This document shows, piece after piece, positions 1 to 5,210 of a DNA stretch of 5,210 bases. This DNA is from Chloroflexota bacterium (lineage in GTDB: Bacteria > Chloroflexota > Limnocylindria > Limnocylindrales > CSP1-4). A program made the translations under genes and the position numbers. Positions within the stretch are counted from its first letter, which is position 1, and each line of letters begins with the position of its first letter. The stretch is taken from the NCBI GenBank assembly GCA_013698385.1, contig JACCVB010000184.1, positions 1 to 5,210 on the forward strand, in the 5' to 3' direction. The notes below the pieces were generated by a model. That model ran no database searches. It saw nothing but the letters and a program-made list of their open reading frames with translations, and had not been told where the DNA came from.

Positions 1-297
1 ATCGCCCACGAGTCGGCCAATATCGTGAAACTCCAGATCGGTGGCGACAGCGAGGCCGGGATCACGGTCAGCGCGAACGCCGAGGTCGGCGATCATGTCG
101 GGGAGGTGGAGGCCGCGGTGGAGGGTGACGGGACGACGATCTCGTTCAACGCCCGCTACCTCGCGGATGTCCTCACGAACGTCGCGGCCGACCAGTTCGC
201 CCTGGAGCTGAACGGCCCGCTCTCGCCGGGCGTGTTCAAGCCGATCGGAGACGACACCTACGTCCACGTCGTCATGCCCGTGCGCACGACGTCCTGA
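1..297 (+). CDS. dnaN: DNA polymerase III beta subunit (sliding clamp), C-terminal part
   Basis: This is the 3' end of the sliding clamp gene; 98 codons and a TGA stop (295-297) are in the window and the frame is open at the left edge. The clamp is a ring dimer that encircles DNA and tethers polymerase III and repair proteins. The visible part corresponds to the last of the three clamp domains. It shows the conserved strand-helix ISFNARYLADVL (residues 46-57 of the visible part), equivalent to the FN..Y..DVL segment of other clamps. It ends with YVHVVMPVR followed by three residues, equivalent to the YVVMPMRL end of the E. coli protein; this C-terminal segment forms part of the pocket that binds clamp-binding motifs. 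A complete clamp is about 370 residues, so about 270 are missing to the left. The gene sits directly upstream of recF, the usual order near the chromosomal origin. Identification is from recognised sequence pattern plus context. Confidence 0.95.
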   Translation: MAHESANIVKLQIGGDSEAGITVSANAEVGDHVGEVEAAVEGDGTTISFNARYLADVLTNVAADQFALELNGPLSPGVFKPIGDDTYVHVVMPVRTTS

Positions 298-347
298 TCG
301 GGACGACGGAGGTCGGGTCGACCCACGGGCCGGACCGGGAAACTGCG

Positions 348-1493
348 CTGCTCGATTCGATCGTCGTCAGCGACCTGCGCGGGTACGCGGCGCTCGAAGC
401 CACCTTCGGCCCCGGACCGCACCTCGTGTGGGGCCCAAACGCGGCCGGCAAGACGAGCCTGCTCGAGGCGATCGCCTTGCTCGGCTGGGGCCGTTCCCAC
501 CGCACGACCTCCGACGGCGAGATGATCCGCTGGGGGCGTGACCTCGCTCGCGTGGAGGGTCGGGTCGGTCGCGATGTGCTGGAGGTGGCCATCACGCGGT
601 CGGGCGCCGATGGCAGCGGTGGACGGAAGCGGATCCGGGTCAACGGCGTCGGCCGTCGGGCGACCGCACTTGGACGCGGGCTGCGGGTCGTCCTGTTCGC
701 GCCGGAGGAGATGCTCCTGGTCATCGGGTCGCCGTCGCTTCGCCGGAGCGCCATCGATGCCCTTGCTGCCGCACGCTTTCCCGCATACGGCGACGACCTC
801 GTGAGCTATGGTCGGACGCTCCAGCAGCGCAACAGCCTGCTCCGGGCGATCCGCGAAGAGACGGCCAGCCGGGACCAGCTGCGCTTCTGGGACGAGACCT
901 TTCTCGAGACGGGCGCTCGAGTCGTGGCGGGGCGGGCGGCCCTGCTCGAGGCCCTTGCCCAGCCGCTCGCGGCCGCCCATCGTGAGATCGCGCCCGACGA
1001 GGCGGCCGCCGGGGGCCTGACCCTGCGGACCGTGACGAACACACCACCGATCGGTTCGGAGACCCCGCGTGATGCTCTGGCGCGCCGTCTTGTGGACACG
1101 GCCGATCGCGAGGTCTGGAACGGAGCCACGCTTATCGGGCCGCATCGCGACGACGTCGCGTTCGACCTGGCCGGGCGCGACCTGGCTGGATTTGCTTCGC
1201 GAGGACAGCAGCGGACCGCGATCCTGGCGTTCAAGCTGGCCGAGCTCGACCTGCTGACCGAGCTGGATGGGCGCCCACCGCTGTTGCTCCTTGACGACGT
1301 GTTCAGCGAGCTGGACCCGGATCGGCGGGCGCACCTCGTGCGCCGGATCGCCGACCTGCCGCAGGCATTCGTGACCACGACCACGCCGGACGACCTCGAT
1401 CCGGCCCTGCGGGCGGTCGCCCAGGGCTGGCAGGTCCGGGCGGAGTCGGATGGCGCGATCCTCGTCCGGGCCTCGACCGGTGCGCGAGCATGA
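348..1493 (+). CDS. recF: DNA replication/repair ATPase RecF (probable CTG start)
   Basis: RecF is a cytoplasmic ABC/SMC-like ATPase that binds gapped DNA and, with RecO and RecR, helps load RecA. Counting from CTG 348 (381 residues), the protein shows Walker A GPNAAGKTS at 29-37, then LLEAIALLGWGRSHRT, APEEM near 118 and GSPSLRR, the family motif GPHRDD at 264-269, the ABC signature SRGQQRT at 284-290, and Walker B LLLLDD with D316/D317 followed by the SELD D-loop. All catalytic motifs are intact. The start is odd. The typical N-terminal strand and FRNY-like segment (here SIVVSDLRGY) are encoded from about 357, yet no ATG, GTG or TTG exists in this frame, or any frame, between 298 and 425. 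GTG 426 would begin just two codons before Walker A and has no ribosome site. CTG 348 gives a family-like N-terminus with a weak GGGAA at 337-341; CTG 294, overlapping the dnaN stop as CTGA, is the alternative. The stop overlaps the next gene. Function is very sure, the start is not. Confidence 0.93.
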   Translation: MLDSIVVSDLRGYAALEATFGPGPHLVWGPNAAGKTSLLEAIALLGWGRSHRTTSDGEMIRWGRDLARVEGRVGRDVLEVAITRSGADGSGGRKRIRVNGVGRRATALGRGLRVVLFAPEEMLLVIGSPSLRRSAIDALAAARFPAYGDDLVSYGRTLQQRNSLLRAIREETASRDQLRFWDETFLETGARVVAGRAALLEALAQPLAAAHREIAPDEAAAGGLTLRTVTNTPPIGSETPRDALARRLVDTADREVWNGATLIGPHRDDVAFDLAGRDLAGFASRGQQRTAILAFKLAELDLLTELDGRPPLLLLDDVFSELDPDRRAHLVRRIADLPQAFVTTTTPDDLDPALRAVAQGWQVRAESDGAILVRASTGARA

Positions 1494-1819
1494 CCGGCCG
1501 CCGCCGGCCGATGACCAGGCTCGGCGACCTGATCCCGGACGCCGCACGGGCGCTCGGCCTGGAGGATGAGTTGCGCCTGGCGCGGGCCATCGCGACCTTC
1601 GAGGCGCTCGTCGCCGAGCGTGTGCCGGCGGTCGCGGGGGCATGCCGGGTGACCCGCCTGGAAGGCTTCACGATCGATATCGATGCCGACGCGCCGATCG
1701 TCGCGCAGGAACTCCGGCTGCGCGCGAGCGAGCTGCTGGCCGCCTTCGCGACGGCCCCCGGCGGCGTGGGCATCCGCGAACTGCGAGTCCGCGTCCGACT
1801 CCCGGGTCGCGTTGTATGA
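1490..1819 (+). CDS. dciA: DUF721 / DciA-type replicative helicase-associated protein
   Basis: This encodes 109 residues, a normal size for the short DUF721 family in high-GC bacteria. Members called DciA bind the replicative helicase DnaB and support its loading in bacteria without DnaC or DnaI. The sequence shows the family layout: a helix (LGDLIPDAARALGLEDELRLARAI, roughly 11-34), then FEALVAERVPAVAG in place of the common W..iVG..ia segment, a strand pair RVTRLEGFTIDIDADAP (about 53-69), a helix with the conserved QEL..RASELLAAF, and a final strand IRELRVRVRL. The tryptophans common in the family are replaced here (Phe in the first motif, Ile-Val in the second), so it is a divergent member. 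The start ATG 1490 overlaps the recF stop as ATGA, implying translational coupling; ATG 1511 (residue 8) is a possible alternative but lacks a ribosome site. Location after recF matches the actinobacterial recF-DUF721 arrangement. The helicase role is inferred from family and context. Confidence 0.8.
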   Translation: MTGRRRPMTRLGDLIPDAARALGLEDELRLARAIATFEALVAERVPAVAGACRVTRLEGFTIDIDADAPIVAQELRLRASELLAAFATAPGGVGIRELRVRVRLPGRVV

Positions 1820-1820
1820 T
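1815..1820 (+). promoter_or_regulatory. possible -10 promoter element for the PP2C-like gene
   Basis: TATGAT matches the sigma-70 -10 consensus at five of six positions and lies at the end of dciA, in an otherwise very GC-rich stretch. It would start transcription near 1827 and give an untranslated leader of about 85 bases before GTG 1911. No convincing -35 hexamer is present at the right distance (bases around 1791-1796 read gcgtcc), so this is a weak prediction. Confidence 0.25.
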
Positions 1821-1899
1821 GCCCGCCACCTGCCAGCCATCTCGGGGCGAGTGCCCGTCGATCCGGTCAGGGGTCGTCCCGTCGCCCGTCCGCCGTTAC

Positions 1900-1905
1900 G
1901 AGAGG
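1900..1905 (+). promoter_or_regulatory. ribosome binding site deciding the GTG 1911 start
   Basis: GAGAGG lies five bases upstream of GTG 1911. It is the best purine-rich site near any of the candidate starts of the following frame (TTG 1812, GTG 1851, GTG 1911). The protein pattern also becomes PP2C-like only after 1911, which supports this choice. Confidence 0.5.
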
Positions 1906-1910
1906 CCCGC

Positions 1911-4178
1911 GTGGCTGCCCGTCTCCAGCTGAAGCTCGGACTCGTTGCCGAGCACGACCGCTTGCCCGACTCGCCGGATTCGCTTGTCGTGGTCGAGCCG
2001 AGCGTGGGGTCCGTGGCGCGCTCGAAGGGCCACTTGTATCTCCTCGTGACCTCGCGCGTGAGTTCGCGCCACGCGCTCGAGGCGACGCGGCTGACCGCCG
2101 AGACGATCCGGAACGAGTACTACTACGACGAGTCGGCCGGGATCCGGGTGTGCATCCAGAAGGCCATCGCCACCGCCAACAAGCGCCTGGTCCACCAGGC
2201 CGATCGGCTCGGGCTGCGCTCACCCGACGGCAACGGCCCGATCGGGGTCGGCCTGGCCGTCGTGCGCGGCAACGAGATGTACGTGGCGACCGTGGGCCCC
2301 GCGGAGGCCTACCTCATCCGCCAGGCCCGCCTCTCCACCCTGCCCGATCCCCATCGCGAGCGTGGCCTGCCATCGAGCGGTCTGGAGCCGGACGTCTGGC
2401 GAGGCGAGATCACGGTCGGAGACTCGCTCGTGCTGGTCTCACCCAACATGATCGCCAGGCTTGGTGCGGACGAGCTCAAGGACGCGATGCTGACGCTGCA
2501 CCCACAGTCCGCGATGGAGCATCTCCACGCGCGGTTCGCGGCCGCAGACGGCTCGGGCTCCGATGGGGCCATCGCCTTCGAGGCGACCGAGGTGGCCCCG
2601 ACGTCCAAGGCGCGATCGCTGGTCCCGGTGCGACCGGCCGAGCCCCTTGCAGGAGCCCCGGATCGCTCGCCGATCCCCCTCGCTGATAACGTCCAGGCGG
2701 CCGGCGCCGCCATGTCTGCCGCAGCCGGCAACGCCCGAGAGGCTGCCGGTGGAGCGTTCGGACGGATCATCGGCCGGGCCCAAGATCTGATGCCACGGCG
2801 CAAGGCGGCATACCGCCGGGTGACCCCGCTCGCATCCCGTCGAGAGACGCAGCGGCGCGCGGCCGTCGCGATCCTCGCCCTCATCGCCGTCGTGGGCGGC
2901 CTCGGACTGGCGGTCTATGCGTTCGGTGGGGCGAGCCAGCAGCAGGCCATCAGCTCGGTCAACGCCGGGCAGGTCGCGCTCGACGCCGCCAAGGCGAGCC
3001 TTAACAAGGTCTCCGGGCCGGGCATCAACCTGATCGAGGACGATCCCAAGCAGGCCAGGCAACTCCTCACGGAGGCCTACGGCCAACTCGACAAGGCGAC
3101 GGCCGCCAAGGTCAGTCCGCGGGCGGTGGACCCACTTCGGACCAAGGTCGTCGCCGGCCTCGACATGCTCTACGGGGTCGTGGACGTGCGCGCGCGCGAC
3201 CTCTTCCGGTTCGTTCCCGAGGATGGTGCCGAACCATTCGACCTCCAGTCCGCCGTGAATGGCCCCGACGCGGTCCCATACGTGCTGGATGCCAGGACCA
3301 AGAGCGTCTACCGGGTGGACCTCAAGCGCCAGAAGGCGACGGTCGTGGTCCGAGCCGGTCGAGAGGTGGGGAACACGAAGGTCGCGGAGCCGCGCTTCCT
3401 GGCGTCCGGCGGCCGCGACCTCCTGATCCTCGACGCCAAGAACGTCCTGTGGCGGTGGCGCCCATCCGATGACGCGGGCAAGGGCACGCTCAGCAAGGTC
3501 GACGTCAAGGGCGCCTCGTCGTGGGGCGACGACGTGACGGCCATCGGGACCTACCTGCGGGATGTGAACCGCGGCCTCTACAACCTGTACGTCATCGACC
3601 CCTCCGAGAAGCAGATCCGGGCCTATCCCCCGGCCAGTGACGGGAGCGGGTTCCCGGCCAAGTCCACCGGCTGGCTGTCCACCGCTCGAGCCGTGGACAA
3701 GATGACCTCGATGTACATCGACGGCGACATCTTCATCACGGAGAACGGCCTGCTGGAGCGCTTCGCCTCGGGCAAGAGCGAAGGCTGGGATCCGAAGTCG
3801 CCGGGTGACGAATTGCTCCGGCCGGCGCCACGCTTCGAGCTCGTGGCCGGCGTCAGTGAGCGTCGAAAGGGGACCGTGTATGCCTTCGATCCATCCAACC
3901 GTCGGATCATCGCCTATGACAAGAGCAGCGCCGCATACGTGGCCCAGTACCGCCTGGCCGGTGGGGCCAAGGACTGGACCGACCTGCGCGCGCTGTACGT
4001 GACCCCCGGGGTCCTGGACGCTCCGGCCACGCTGGTCTGGCTGGCCAGCGACGGGTTGCACCAGGCGCCGCTCGAAGCGGACGCGACGCCCTCCAGCTCG
4101 CCCTCCAGCTCGCCGTCCCCGTCGCCGGAAGCCAGCCCGAACGAGAGCGCCACGCCCAAGCCGACGAAGAAACCCTAG
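1911..4178 (+). CDS. transmembrane PP2C-like pseudophosphatase with extracytoplasmic propeller-like domain
   Basis: I do not recognise a named gene. From GTG 1911 it encodes 755 residues. Residues 1-228 follow the order of PP2C phosphatase motifs: SKGHLYLLVTS (38-48), an AI.TANKRL helix (85-93), VGPAEAYLI (128-136) where active enzymes have VGDSRAYL, GDSLVLVSPNMI (170-181) where they have LLCSDGL, and SDGAIAF (217-223) for the DN motif. Most metal-binding Asp and Gly residues are lost, so catalysis is unlikely. Residues 229-316 are a linker that becomes strongly basic (RRKAAYRR, SRRETQRR). One membrane helix spans about 317-338; the basic side predicts the N-terminus inside. Residues 341-420 look helical, possibly a stalk. 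Residues 421-720 contain recurring strand units such as VPYVLDARTKSVYRVDL, NLYVIDPSEKQIRAY and GTVYAFDPSNRRIIAYD, suggesting a beta-propeller outside the cell. The tail (726-755) is Ser/Pro-rich. It is followed 18 bases later by a rhomboid gene. The fold assignments come from pattern recognition; a signalling or sensing role is inference. Confidence 0.85.
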   Translation: MAARLQLKLGLVAEHDRLPDSPDSLVVVEPSVGSVARSKGHLYLLVTSRVSSRHALEATRLTAETIRNEYYYDESAGIRVCIQKAIATANKRLVHQADRLGLRSPDGNGPIGVGLAVVRGNEMYVATVGPAEAYLIRQARLSTLPDPHRERGLPSSGLEPDVWRGEITVGDSLVLVSPNMIARLGADELKDAMLTLHPQSAMEHLHARFAAADGSGSDGAIAFEATEVAPTSKARSLVPVRPAEPLAGAPDRSPIPLADNVQAAGAAMSAAAGNAREAAGGAFGRIIGRAQDLMPRRKAAYRRVTPLASRRETQRRAAVAILALIAVVGGLGLAVYAFGGASQQQAISSVNAGQVALDAAKASLNKVSGPGINLIEDDPKQARQLLTEAYGQLDKATAAKVSPRAVDPLRTKVVAGLDMLYGVVDVRARDLFRFVPEDGAEPFDLQSAVNGPDAVPYVLDARTKSVYRVDLKRQKATVVVRAGREVGNTKVAEPRFLASGGRDLLILDAKNVLWRWRPSDDAGKGTLSKVDVKGASSWGDDVTAIGTYLRDVNRGLYNLYVIDPSEKQIRAYPPASDGSGFPAKSTGWLSTARAVDKMTSMYIDGDIFITENGLLERFASGKSEGWDPKSPGDELLRPAPRFELVAGVSERRKGTVYAFDPSNRRIIAYDKSSAAYVAQYRLAGGAKDWTDLRALYVTPGVLDAPATLVWLASDGLHQAPLEADATPSSSPSSSPSPSPEASPNESATPKPTKKP
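3676..3699. repeat. 24-base near-perfect palindrome inside the propeller coding region
   Basis: The arms TGTCCAC (3676-3682) and GTGGACA (3693-3699) are exact reverse complements, and the centre GCTCGAGC (3684-3691) is itself a perfect palindrome; only the pair 3683/3692 (C opposite C) does not match. Eleven of twelve base pairs therefore agree. It lies wholly within codons for residues about 589-597 of the PP2C-like protein. It could be a protein-binding site, an RNA hairpin, or chance. Confidence 0.5.
4089..4112 (+). repeat. 12-base tandem repeat in the Ser/Pro tail
   Basis: The unit CCCTCCAGCTCG occurs twice head to tail (4089-4100 and 4101-4112), followed by a related degenerate copy rich in CCGTCC and CGTCGCCG. 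It encodes the PSSSPSSSPSPSP segment of the tail of the PP2C-like protein. Such low-complexity tails vary in length by slippage and often act as flexible cell-wall-spanning or linker segments; that role is inferred. Confidence 0.7.
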
Positions 4179-4183
4179 GTCGA

Positions 4184-4195
4184 GCCTGGCCAGGC
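4184..4195. repeat. perfect 12-base palindrome at the rhomboid start
   Basis: GCCTGGCCAGGC is an exact palindrome ending one base before the rhomboid ATG at 4197 and filling most of the 18-base gap after the PP2C-like gene. No clear Shine-Dalgarno sequence is otherwise present there. It might fold or bind a regulator, but a 12-base palindrome is expected about once by chance in a window this long, so function is uncertain. Confidence 0.3.
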
Positions 4196-4196
4196 G

Positions 4197-4892
4197 ATGA
4201 TCCCGCTTCGGGACGCCAATCCGACCCGTCGCACGCCGGTCGTCACGGTCCTCCTGATCGTCGCCTGCTTCGGGGCGTTCGCGTATGAACTCGGGCTGCA
4301 GGCGAGTGGTGGCGATCAAGCCCTGGATGCCTTCATCCGCCGATGGGGGGTGACCCCGGCCGAGTTGACGAGCGCCTGGTCGCGCTGTGCGTGGGCGTCC
4401 CGAGAGACCGCGACCCTCGTCACCCATCAATTCCTGCATGGCGGCTGGCTGCACCTCCTGGGCAACCTGCTGTACCTGTGGATCTTCGGCAATAACATCG
4501 AGGACCGCCTGGGTCGTCTCCGGTTCCTGACCTTCTACCTGCTGGGTGGCCTCGTCGCGGGCCTCACCCAGGTGGCGATCTCGCCCGGATCGGACATCCC
4601 CACGATCGGGGCGTCGGGTGCGATCGCGGCGACCCTCGGCGCCTATCTGGTCGTGTTTCCCCGGGCGCGCATCACGTCGCTCGTGTTCCTGGGCTTCTTC
4701 TACCAGCTGATCAACGTGCCGGCGGTCATCGTGCTGGCCTTCTGGTTCGTGCTCCAGCTGATCGATGGCCTCGCCTCCCTGGGCGTCACGGACGTGACCG
4801 GAGGCGTGGCGTTCTTCGCCCACATCGGCGGATTCATCTTTGGGGCGGGCGTGGCGCTGCTGCTCCGGCGCAGGCGCACGGCCGTGGGATAA
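4197..4892 (+). CDS. rhomboid family intramembrane serine protease
   Basis: This encodes a 231-residue integral membrane protease that cuts transmembrane helices of client proteins within the bilayer. Six hydrophobic segments are visible, at about 14-34, 83-99, 108-127, 137-155, 160-189 and 203-224, the basic six-helix bacterial form. The second segment carries HGGWLHLLGN (81-90), with the conserved His86 and Asn90 that help form the oxyanion hole; it is followed by FGNNIEDRLG. The catalytic serine is Ser140 in GASGAIAATLGAY, and the partner His209 lies in AHIGGFIFG of the last helix, so the dyad is intact. The tail is a short basic RRRR segment. ATG 4197 begins 18 bases after the previous stop and has only a poor ribosome site, which suggests coupling to the upstream gene; MIPLRDANPTRRTP is a typical rhomboid N-terminus. 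Substrates cannot be told from sequence, though the adjacent single-pass membrane protein is a candidate. Confidence 0.95.
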   Translation: MIPLRDANPTRRTPVVTVLLIVACFGAFAYELGLQASGGDQALDAFIRRWGVTPAELTSAWSRCAWASRETATLVTHQFLHGGWLHLLGNLLYLWIFGNNIEDRLGRLRFLTFYLLGGLVAGLTQVAISPGSDIPTIGASGAIAATLGAYLVVFPRARITSLVFLGFFYQLINVPAVIVLAFWFVLQLIDGLASLGVTDVTGGVAFFAHIGGFIFGAGVALLLRRRRTAVG

Positions 4893-4893
4893 T
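4885..4893 (+). promoter_or_regulatory. extended -10 promoter, possibly giving a leaderless mRNA
   Basis: TGGGATAAT at 4885-4893 reads as the extended -10 dinucleotide TG, one spacer base, and GATAAT (five of six matches to TATAAT). Exactly six bases separate it from ATG 4900, so a normal start of transcription would fall on the A of the start codon. No -35 match is visible, as is common for extended -10 promoters. The next gene has no Shine-Dalgarno sequence, which fits leaderless translation. The same bases include the rhomboid stop TAA and a GGGATAATCCC palindrome (4886-4896). Confidence 0.4.
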
Positions 4894-4899
4894 CCCGGT

Positions 4900-5210
4900 A
4901 TGGACGACGAGCTGATCGAGATGTCCGTCGAGAGCGTCCGGGTCCACATGCTCTCCAGCCGCCACGTGGTGATCCTCAAGGAGCAGGGCCACGAACGCTA
5001 TTTGCCGATCTGGATCGGGCCGTGGGAAGCGAGTGCCATCGCGATGCGCCTCCAGGGCCTCACCCCGGAACGTCCGTTGACCCACGACCTGTTCGCCAGC
5101 GCCCTCGAGGCGGTCGAGGCACGAGTCTCGCGGGTGATCATCACGGACCTGACCGAGGAGACCTTCCACGCCCGATTGTTCGTGGAGCGCGACGGCCATG
5201 TCGGTGAACT
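4900..5210 (+). CDS. bifunctional nuclease family (DUF151) protein, N-terminal part
   Basis: The gene begins at ATG 4900, seven bases after the rhomboid stop, and runs off the right edge with 103 complete codons visible. The sequence carries the DUF151 hallmark: an N-terminal strand (MSVESVRVHMLSSRHVVILKE), then LPIWIGPWEASAIAMRLQGL (residues 36-55), then the signature RPLTHDLF (59-66), a helix SALEAVEARVSRVIITDL, and ETFHARLFVERDG. Plant members of this family have reported RNase and DNase activity, hence the name, and structures of bacterial members are known, but the role in bacteria is poorly defined. Whole proteins are usually about 130-200 residues, sometimes with a C-terminal UVR motif, so the remainder lies outside the window. 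There is no Shine-Dalgarno sequence; an extended -10 element is placed to give a leaderless transcript. The family call is sure; the activity of this protein is not. Confidence 0.93.
   Translation, partial: MDDELIEMSVESVRVHMLSSRHVVILKEQGHERYLPIWIGPWEASAIAMRLQGLTPERPLTHDLFASALEAVEARVSRVIITDLTEETFHARLFVERDGHVGE

Noticed and set aside
290..324. Small inverted repeats after dnaN (CGTCC/GGACG around the stop codon; GGGTCGACCC at 315-324) as a terminator
   Set aside because: Stems are only five base pairs or lack a loop, no T-run follows, and recF follows at once, so termination is unlikely.
426..428. GTG 426 as the recF start
   Set aside because: It is the first conventional start codon, but it removes the conserved N-terminal strands preceding Walker A and has no ribosome site.
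1090..1098. TTGTGGACA resembling part of a DnaA box
   Set aside because: It does not match the TTATNCACA consensus on either strand well enough, stands alone, and lies within recF coding sequence.
258..1643. Long minus-strand open frame opposite recF (461 codons), and another at 806-1840
   Set aside because: Both are opposite recF and dciA, which have clear family motifs; the translations are rich in Arg, Pro and Ser with no recognisable domain.
1683..1910. Upstream starts (ATG 1683, TTG 1812, GTG 1851) for the PP2C-like gene
   Set aside because: ATG 1683 lies deep inside dciA in another frame and its translation is Arg/Ser/Pro-rich; GTG 1851 and TTG 1812 lack a good ribosome site, and codon third positions in 1812-1910 do not favour this frame.
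2439..4979. Very long minus-strand open frame (846 codons) opposite the PP2C-like and rhomboid genes
   Set aside because: It mirrors two well-supported plus-strand genes in a GC-rich sequence, is low-complexity and rich in Arg, Gly, Asp and His, and shows no known domain. It is a composition shadow.

Overview
The window is a compact, GC-rich (roughly two thirds G+C), plus-strand gene cluster from a free-living bacterium. It holds the end of dnaN, then recF, a DUF721/DciA-type gene, a large unrecognised membrane protein gene, a rhomboid protease gene, and the start of a DUF151 bifunctional-nuclease gene. The dnaN-recF-DUF721 order is the replication-origin cluster best known from Actinobacteriota (there followed by gyrB) and also found in related high-GC lineages. 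Here gyrB does not follow. That, together with the composition and the membrane-anchored PP2C-like protein, makes me lean towards a high-GC Chloroflexota lineage, but the phylum is inferred, not shown.

Positions 1-1819 are the replication and repair part. The sliding clamp C-terminus ends at 297. RecF (ABC-type ATPase of the RecFOR gap-repair pathway) follows; its conserved N-terminal strand is encoded upstream of any ATG, GTG or TTG, so it probably starts at a CTG. The recF stop overlaps the DUF721/DciA start as ATGA. DciA-type proteins act with the replicative helicase, so the three genes make a replisome-maintenance operon.

Positions 1820-4178 hold a 91-base spacer with a possible -10 element, then a 755-residue protein. 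It has an N-terminal PP2C-like fold that has lost most metal-binding residues, a basic linker, one transmembrane helix, a helical stalk, a probable beta-propeller outside the membrane, and a Ser/Pro-rich tail. It looks like a transmembrane receptor built on a pseudophosphatase and is the most novel item here.

Positions 4179-5210 hold a six-helix rhomboid intramembrane protease with an intact Ser140/His209 dyad, then, 7 bases later, the DUF151 gene, which is cut by the window edge. The DUF151 gene appears to have its own extended -10 element placed so that transcription would begin at the ATG (leaderless). Spacers after position 1910 are 18 and 7 bases, so the last three genes are probably largely co-transcribed. 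I see no tRNA, rRNA, CRISPR array, insertion sequence, clear DnaA box cluster or intrinsic terminator.
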